From: Lachnospiraceae bacterium UBA7012
GTDB taxonomy: Bacteria; Bacillota; Clostridia; Lachnospirales; Lachnospiraceae
Direction: 5' to 3'
Assembly (NCBI GenBank): GCA_002449595.1
Contig: DJXE01000158.1
Span: forward strand, 1 to 12,280
Length of the DNA: 12,280 bases
The notes beneath the pieces were generated by a model, which saw only the letters and a list, made by a program, of their open reading frames with translations, was not told the origin of the DNA and did no database searches. Below, piece by piece: positions 8,249 through 12,280 of this stretch. The position numbers were made by a program, and so were the translations under genes. Numbering within the stretch: position 1 is the first letter of the stretch; the number at the start of each line of letters is the position of its first letter.

Positions 8249-8911
8249 ATGGACGAAAAGACAGAATCACTCGAATACCTTACCATCGGCCGCCCCGGCG
8301 AGAGTCTCGTCGAGGAGAAGAAGTCGCGCTTTCTCGGGCTGTGCACGCCCGTGCACACGCCGGAAGAAGTGACTGCGGTCCTGCAGCAGATCCGGAAGAA
8401 GCACTACGAAGCCCGGCACAACTGCTACGCGTACGTTCTCGGGAGCGGCGGGATGAACAAGAGGTCTTCGGATGACGGCGAGCCCTCCGGCACGGCAGGC
8501 GCACCGATCCTGCGCACGCTGGAGTCCCGCGGCATCACCGACGCCCTGATCGTCGTAACGCGCTACTTCGGAGGAACGCTCCTCGGGACGGGCGGCCTGA
8601 CGCGGGCCTACTCCCAGGCGGCGGCCGCAGCCCTGGACAGCGCAGGCATCGTCCGCATGTGCCTGTGCGACAGCTACAGCGTCCGGTTTGATTACACCTA
8701 CATGGACCGGATCCAGTATTTCCTCCGGGAAAAGGGCATTACGCAGCGCGATCCTGTATATGCGGAAAAAGTCACGATCCCGCTCGTGACCGAGGTCTCC
8801 GAGACGCCCGCGGTCATGGAACAGCTGCGCAGCATCACCGGCGGAAAGGTCGAGAAGCTGGATGCGGAAAGAGACTATTTTGGAATTGACTTTGACCGTT
8901 CAAGTCACTAA
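8249..8911 (+). CDS. yigZ: YigZ/IMPACT family protein (UPF0029)
   Basis: A 220-residue cytosolic protein, normal length for the family (Bacillus YvyE is close to this size). The DDGEPSGTAG block (75-84) and the UPF0029 signature (84-113, ending VVTRYFGGTLLG) are complete. An N-terminal IMPACT-like domain is followed by a smaller C-terminal ferredoxin-like domain. Its role in bacteria is not settled; eukaryotic IMPACT acts on the Gcn2 translation-stress pathway. Three in-frame ATGs are possible. The one at 8249 is preferred because AGGA lies eight bases upstream and GAGG three bases upstream. The ATG at 8240 abuts AGG too closely, and 8177 would add a poorly conserved Arg/His-rich start and overlap the promoter. 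Confidence 0.93.
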   Translation: MDEKTESLEYLTIGRPGESLVEEKKSRFLGLCTPVHTPEEVTAVLQQIRKKHYEARHNCYAYVLGSGGMNKRSSDDGEPSGTAGAPILRTLESRGITDALIVVTRYFGGTLLGTGGLTRAYSQAAAAALDSAGIVRMCLCDSYSVRFDYTYMDRIQYFLREKGITQRDPVYAEKVTIPLVTEVSETPAVMEQLRSITGGKVEKLDAERDYFGIDFDRSSH

Positions 8912-8914
8912 ACT
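8886..8914 (+). promoter_or_regulatory. Candidate promoter for mgtE, inside the end of yigZ
   Basis: TTGACT (8886-8891, five of six) is followed by a 17-bp spacer and TAAACT (8909-8914, four of six); the -10 overlaps the yigZ stop codon. It would start transcription near 8921, about 120 bases before mgtE. No terminator separates yigZ and mgtE, so read-through is also possible. Confidence 0.4.
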
Positions 8915-8963
8915 TGATTTATTCCTGGCGCTCCTGCGTCCTTTAGAAAGGAGGTGGTTTTTT

Positions 8964-9077
8964 ATGAAGAAGTCAAAACGAAGTTCTGACGGATCCGTTC
9001 CGCGACGATGTCATAGTAAAACCACTATTTGGAGGAGTATGCCATGGAAGAAGAAATCAGATATGAAACTGTTCTGA
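8964..9077 (+). CDS. Small basic leader ORF (37 residues) overlapping the mgtE start
   Basis: ATG at 8964 is preceded by AAAGGAGGTGG (8947-8957), one of the best ribosome sites in the window, with nine bases between AGGAGG and the ATG. The product begins MKKSKRSSDG, is rich in Lys, Arg and Ser with no membrane segment, and ends at TGA 9075-9077. It overlaps the first 34 bases of mgtE in a different frame, so ribosomes translating it run through the mgtE ribosome site and start codon. I recognise no family. It could be a regulatory leader peptide for mgtE, a small basic protein in its own right, or a chance ORF behind a purine-rich sequence. The ribosome site makes translation likely; the function is unknown. 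Confidence 0.5.
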   Translation: MKKSKRSSDGSVPRRCHSKTTIWRSMPWKKKSDMKLF

Positions 9078-10402
9078 GAGAACTGCTGGAGACCCGGCAG
9101 TACACGAAGCTTCGCCAGACCGCGTCCGACATGAACGTCGCGGACATCGCCGCCGTCATGGACGACATGGAGGACGAAGAATCCTTAAAGATGTTCCGCA
9201 TCCTGCCCAAGGACATGGCGGCGGACGTCTTCGCAAATCTTGAACTGGACGACCAGCAGTACATCATCCAGTCCCTGTCCGATAAAGAAGCGACAAACAT
9301 CATCGAAAACCTGATGTCCGACGATGCGACCGACCTCCTCGAGGAGATGCCGGCGAACGTCGTCAAGCGCATCCTCGCGAACGCGAGCCCCGAGACACGC
9401 GCGGACATCAACCATCTTCTGCGCTATCCTGAGGATTCCGCGGGTTCCCTGATGACGGTCGAGTACGTCGACCTCCGGGAGGACATGACTGTCGCGGACG
9501 CGATCGCAAGGATCCGCAAGATCGGCCTCGACTCCGAGACCGTCAACGTCTGCTACGTCGTGGACAAGGAGCGCATCCTGAAAGGCACCGTGGCGCTGCG
9601 CTATCTCATTATCATGCAGCCGGATGCCGTAATCGGCGACTTCATGAACGAGAACGTCATCAGCATCAACACGATGACCGACCAGGAAGAAGCGGCGCAC
9701 ATGTTCCAGAAATACGACTTCACCGCCATGCCGGTCGTAGACAACGAAGACCGCATGGTCGGTATCATCACCATCGATGACGTGGTCGATATCATGCAGG
9801 AAGAGGCCACGGAGGATATCGAAAAGATGGCGGCTATCCTGCCGACCGACAAGCCGTACTTCAAAGTCGGCATCTTCGAGACCTACCGCAAGCGCATGCC
9901 CTGGCTGCTGCTCCTGATGATCTCCGCAGCCTTCACCGGCGCCATCATCTCGCGCTACGAGCAGGCGCTCTCCGCCTGCGTCATTCTGACTGCTTACATC
10001 CCGATGCTGATGGACACCGGCGGAAATGCCGGGTCGCAGTCGTCGGTCTCCGTCATCCGCGGCATCTCTCTGGGAGAGATCGAGTTCAAGGACACGTTCC
10101 GTGCGGTGTGGAAGGAAATCCTCGTATCGATCCTGTGCGGCGTGACCCTCGCGGCCACCAACTTCCTCAAGATGATGGTCATGGACAGAAGCACCGTCAT
10201 GATCGCGCTGGTCGTCTGTATCACGCTGCTCCTGGTCGTGTTCTTCTCCAAGCTGATCGGCTGTGTCCTGCCGCTCGTCGCTGACCGGATCGGCTTCGAC
10301 CCCGCCGTCATGGCGTCGCCGCTGATCACCACGATCGTCGACACGATCTCGCTGGTCGTCTACTTCTTCCTGGCGACACACCTGCTGAATCTGGCCGCTT
10401 AA
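9044..10402 (+). CDS. mgtE: Magnesium transporter MgtE
   Basis: A 452-residue Mg2+ channel/transporter, normal length for MgtE. The cytosolic N domain (about 1-125) with repeated acidic DDAxDLLEEMP-like helices is followed by two CBS domains (about 135-190 and 196-252) that sense Mg2+, a plug helix (about 255-280), and five membrane helices from about 285 to the end. The pore-region signature PMLMDTGGNAGSQSS spans 320-334, and D433 in TTIVDTIS corresponds to the conserved pore-binding aspartate. ATG 9044 is chosen because GGAGGAG (9031-9037) lies six bases upstream; a TTG at 9029 in the same frame would lie upstream of that site. It follows a small overlapping ORF and ends at a strong terminator. 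Confidence 0.96.
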   Translation: MEEEIRYETVLRELLETRQYTKLRQTASDMNVADIAAVMDDMEDEESLKMFRILPKDMAADVFANLELDDQQYIIQSLSDKEATNIIENLMSDDATDLLEEMPANVVKRILANASPETRADINHLLRYPEDSAGSLMTVEYVDLREDMTVADAIARIRKIGLDSETVNVCYVVDKERILKGTVALRYLIIMQPDAVIGDFMNENVISINTMTDQEEAAHMFQKYDFTAMPVVDNEDRMVGIITIDDVVDIMQEEATEDIEKMAAILPTDKPYFKVGIFETYRKRMPWLLLLMISAAFTGAIISRYEQALSACVILTAYIPMLMDTGGNAGSQSSVSVIRGISLGEIEFKDTFRAVWKEILVSILCGVTLAATNFLKMMVMDRSTVMIALVVCITLLLVVFFSKLIGCVLPLVADRIGFDPAVMASPLITTIVDTISLVVYFFLATHLLNLAA

Positions 10403-10443
10403 GATTCGCGGCAGGATCCTTTTTCATACGAAAGTCACTTGAG

Positions 10444-10473
10444 CGGTGCTCCTGAGCGGGGGCACCGTTTTTT
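10444..10473 (+). terminator. Intrinsic terminator of mgtE
   Basis: CGGTGCTCC (10444-10452) pairs with GGGGCACCG (10459-10467), nine pairs with one G-U, around loop TGAGCG. Six T residues follow directly (10468-10473). It begins 42 bases after the mgtE stop codon. Confidence 0.9.
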
Positions 10474-10553
10474 CGCGCTCCCACCCCTCAGAATCCCCTT
10501 GTTTCACTCGATCTTTGTTCAAAATCATGAATTTCTTTGTCAGTTTTGACTAA

Positions 10554-10582
10554 TTGCCAACCGCCGGAGGACGCGCTATCGT
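10554..10582 (+). promoter_or_regulatory. Candidate promoter for the coiled-coil membrane protein gene
   Basis: TTGCCA (10554-10559, five of six) is followed by a 17-bp spacer and TATCGT (10577-10582, four of six). The predicted start is near 10589, about 79 bases before the ATG. The AT-rich stretch 10498-10553 upstream could act as an UP-like element. The rest of 10474-10667 shows no gene. Confidence 0.45.
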
Positions 10583-10591
10583 TTTTAACAC

Positions 10592-10612
10592 GCCGCCCGG
10601 ATCCGGGGTGGC
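10592..10612 (+). promoter_or_regulatory. Hairpin in the leader of the coiled-coil membrane protein gene
   Basis: GCCGCCC (10592-10598) pairs with GGGTGGC (10606-10612) with one G-U around a seven-base loop. A smaller CAAG-CAAT-CTTG hairpin follows within a few bases. There is no T run, so this is not a terminator. It would lie at the 5' end of the predicted transcript. Confidence 0.4.
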
Positions 10613-10667
10613 ACAAGCAATCTTGCATCACTCTTTGAGCCGCATCTTAAGAAAGGAACGCACGTCT

Positions 10668-12206
10668 ATGAGATCACCTTCTTCCAAGCGCACATTGTTT
10701 CCCTTCCTGCGGGGGTCCGCTGTCCGCGAGGCGCAGCCGCAGCCGCAGAATGACCAGTTTCTTGACACCGAGGACGAGATCGACCTCTTTCTCCGCGAGC
10801 TGGAGAGCGAAGGCTCCGCGGGGGCTTCTTCCGGAAAGAAGCGCCTCTTCGGGAAAAGCATGCATCCCGCCGCATTCCTGCGGCGGCACAAGGCTTTTCT
10901 CACCGCGCTCACTGCAGGGCTCAGCATCGCGTTCTGCGCCCTCCTCGTCCTGCTCTACTTCGTCCCGGTCTACACGAAGGGAACGCGGGCAGAGCAGCGG
11001 ATCCTCGCGGAGAGCGAGGCGCGCGCAGAGGACATGGACCGCAGACTCGACGCGATCGACTCCTATCTCAGGCAGTTGAACGAGTTCATACCGGAAGGCA
11101 CAGCGTCAGGCCACTACGGCAGTACGGGAAGTGAAGGGTCTCAGGGGAATGCCGGCCCCGGGCAGGAGGCCGCGGGCAGCGCAGGGTTAGCCGCGAATGC
11201 GGCGCTCTCGGAGGAAGAACTCGCCCGGATGCAGGAGACGCTCTCCGCGTTCGAGACGGATCTCACGGAATACCGGGACGAGAACCCGGTCGAGGACACC
11301 GACGTCGCAGACAGGCTCTCCTCCCTCCTGGACGAGCTCGCGCAGACGAGGGAGTCCGTGGAGAGCCTCCGCGCGCCGGACAGCGGCCTGACGGACGCGG
11401 AGATCGCCGCGCGCCTCACGGCGCTGCAGGAGCAGCTGGACCGGATCTCCGGGGACAGGAGCGATCTTCTCACGGCGATCGACCGCGTGCACAACGACGT
11501 CTCTTCTCTCTCCTCCGACCTCAGCGCGGACGGGACGAAGAACTATGACGACCTCGCCTCTCTCCTGAAGAGCTCAAACGACGAGCTCGGCAGGCAGCTT
11601 CAGAGCAGTCTTTCGGCGAGCGAGAGTTCCTTCCTCGGCCAGAGCCGGGAGATCGCGGCCTCGGTGAGCCAGAGCAGCGCGGCGGTCTCCGCCGGCATCG
11701 AGGCGCTCTCGCAGCAGCAGGCTGCGGCGTCCGGCAGCATCAGCGAACTCAGCAGCAGTATCGGAGGCGTGAGCGGGAGCCTGAGCGGCATGCAGGGCAG
11801 CCTCGACGGCTTAGGCGGCGACCTCTACGCCCTGCAGGACACCGTGAGTGCTCTCACCGGAAGGACGCAGGAACTCGAAGACCAGGTGGCCGATCTGCTG
11901 GAAAAGACAGAAACAGGAAATGGAGAACTGCAGCTCGCGCTGCAGGAACAGAACGCCGCGATGGAGAGCCTCTCGAGCGCCCAGTCGCAGCAGACGGAGT
12001 CCCTCATCAGCGGCCAGACAGCACAGCAGAGCGAGGAGTTCTCCCAGCTGCGCCGGCAGCTCGCGGACATCAGCGTCCAGCTCACCGAGCTCCGGGACCT
12101 GATCCCCGGCGGCCAGGGCAGCGGCGAGTCCGGCGGCGATGATCCCTACGTTCCGGACACGCCTGTCCCGGACGAGCCTGCTCCCGAGGAGCCGGTGACG
12201 CCGTGA
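10668..12206 (+). CDS. Unrecognised single-pass membrane protein with long coiled-coil ectodomain
   Basis: A 512-residue protein I cannot assign to a family. Residues 1-74 are a soluble head with an acidic patch (about 33-48) and then a basic patch (57-75). One hydrophobic helix (about 76-100) is the membrane anchor; the preceding KKR/RRHK charges predict N-in, C-out. Residues 105-140 are charged and helical, then a Gly/Ser-rich linker (about 144-175). A long helical region (180-480) rich in Leu, Ser, Ala, Gln and Glu with heptad-like spacing follows, and the Asp/Glu/Pro tail (490-512) ends PEEPVTP. No LPXTG motif, enzyme motif or chemoreceptor signalling hairpin is evident. The ATG is chosen for AAAGGA ten bases upstream; the open frame extends upstream without a comparable site. 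It is flanked by terminators, so it is probably monocistronic. A structural, cell-division or envelope-tethering role is only a guess. Confidence 0.85.
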   Translation: MRSPSSKRTLFPFLRGSAVREAQPQPQNDQFLDTEDEIDLFLRELESEGSAGASSGKKRLFGKSMHPAAFLRRHKAFLTALTAGLSIAFCALLVLLYFVPVYTKGTRAEQRILAESEARAEDMDRRLDAIDSYLRQLNEFIPEGTASGHYGSTGSEGSQGNAGPGQEAAGSAGLAANAALSEEELARMQETLSAFETDLTEYRDENPVEDTDVADRLSSLLDELAQTRESVESLRAPDSGLTDAEIAARLTALQEQLDRISGDRSDLLTAIDRVHNDVSSLSSDLSADGTKNYDDLASLLKSSNDELGRQLQSSLSASESSFLGQSREIAASVSQSSAAVSAGIEALSQQQAAASGSISELSSSIGGVSGSLSGMQGSLDGLGGDLYALQDTVSALTGRTQELEDQVADLLEKTETGNGELQLALQEQNAAMESLSSAQSQQTESLISGQTAQQSEEFSQLRRQLADISVQLTELRDLIPGGQGSGESGGDDPYVPDTPVPDEPAPEEPVTP

Positions 12207-12217
12207 TCAGAGCATAG

Positions 12218-12247
12218 AAAAAGAGCTGCCTTCGCAGCTCTTTTTTT
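12218..12247. terminator. Bidirectional intrinsic terminator
   Basis: GAGCTGC (12223-12229), loop CTTC, GCAGCTC (12234-12240), with five A before and seven T after. It ends the membrane protein gene on the plus strand. On the minus strand the same hairpin followed by TTTTT would end the tRNA transcript arriving from the right. Confidence 0.93.
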
Positions 12248-12248
12248 C

Positions 12249-12280
12249 AGCTGGCAACGGGAATCGGACCCGTGACCTCC
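12249..12280 (-). tRNA. 3' portion of a tRNA, probably tRNA-Thr (truncated by window edge)
   Basis: On the minus strand the T stem is ACGGG/CCCGT (12273-12269 with 12261-12257) around a seven-base loop TCCGATT. It is followed by an acceptor 3' strand TGCCAGC (12256-12250) and discriminator T (12249). No CCA is encoded. The AGGTC before the T stem and the TGCCAGC acceptor strand resemble tRNA-Thr, but the anticodon lies outside the window. The second base of the T loop is C where T (pseudouridine 55) is nearly universal. Confidence 0.75.

Noticed and set aside
8900..8917. TCAAGT/ACTTGA inverted repeat at the yigZ stop as a terminator
   Set aside because: Only six AT-rich pairs followed by a broken T stretch; more likely chance, and it overlaps a candidate promoter.
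8912..9043. M-box magnesium riboswitch upstream of mgtE
   Set aside because: The yigZ-mgtE gap is 132 bp, shorter than a typical M-box plus expression platform. I find none of its conserved core segments and no terminator hairpin before mgtE.
9185..10381. A 398-codon open frame on the minus strand opposite mgtE
   Set aside because: Very rich in His, Asp and Arg, with no ribosome site or motif. It lies within the intact mgtE gene.
10554..10667. Upstream extension of the coiled-coil protein frame
   Set aside because: The first codon is TTG without a ribosome site and lies on the candidate -35. ATG 10668 has AAAGGA at a suitable distance.

Overview
This GC-rich window looks like chromosomal DNA from a Gram-positive clostridium, most likely a member or relative of the Lachnospiraceae. 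The evidence is a UMP kinase with the clostridial GTGHPYFSTDTG form of its nucleotide-binding loop, a class A penicillin-binding protein (PBP) with a short basic cytoplasmic N-terminus and a [15 protein letters not shown] juxtamembrane segment, and AGGAGG-type ribosome binding sites. This placement is by recognition, not by a database search.

Left arm (1-7959, all minus strand, so read right to left): a class A PBP gene, then typA/bipA, then pyrH-frr-uppS-cdsA and the first 33 codons of dxr, which runs off the left edge. The pyrH cluster is a conserved housekeeping operon. It joins pyrimidine nucleotide supply (PyrH), ribosome recycling (Frr), the undecaprenyl lipid carrier (UppS), phospholipid precursor synthesis (CdsA) and the MEP isoprenoid pathway (Dxr) that feeds UppS. 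The usual rpsB-tsf pair does not precede pyrH. Instead typA lies there, and a plausible extended -10 promoter sits in the typA-pyrH gap. A strong perfect inverted repeat lies between uppS and cdsA.

Centre (7960-8248): a divergent intergenic region with candidate promoters for the PBP (minus) and for a YigZ-family gene (plus). The PBP leader holds two nested inverted repeats and a possible 14-residue ORF that ends on the PBP ribosome binding site.

Right arm (8249-12206, plus strand): yigZ, then a likely leader ORF of 37 residues with a near-perfect ribosome binding site, overlapping the start of the magnesium transporter gene mgtE. A clear intrinsic terminator follows mgtE. After it comes an isolated gene for an unrecognised single-pass membrane protein with a long predicted coiled-coil ectodomain. 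A bidirectional terminator closes the window, followed by the 3' end of a minus-strand tRNA, probably threonine type, cut by the right edge.

I saw no insertion sequence, phage gene, CRISPR array or defence system. Most of the window is core housekeeping. The points most worth checking are the mgtE leader ORF and its RNA pairings, the PBP leader, the uppS-cdsA palindrome, and the orphan coiled-coil membrane protein.
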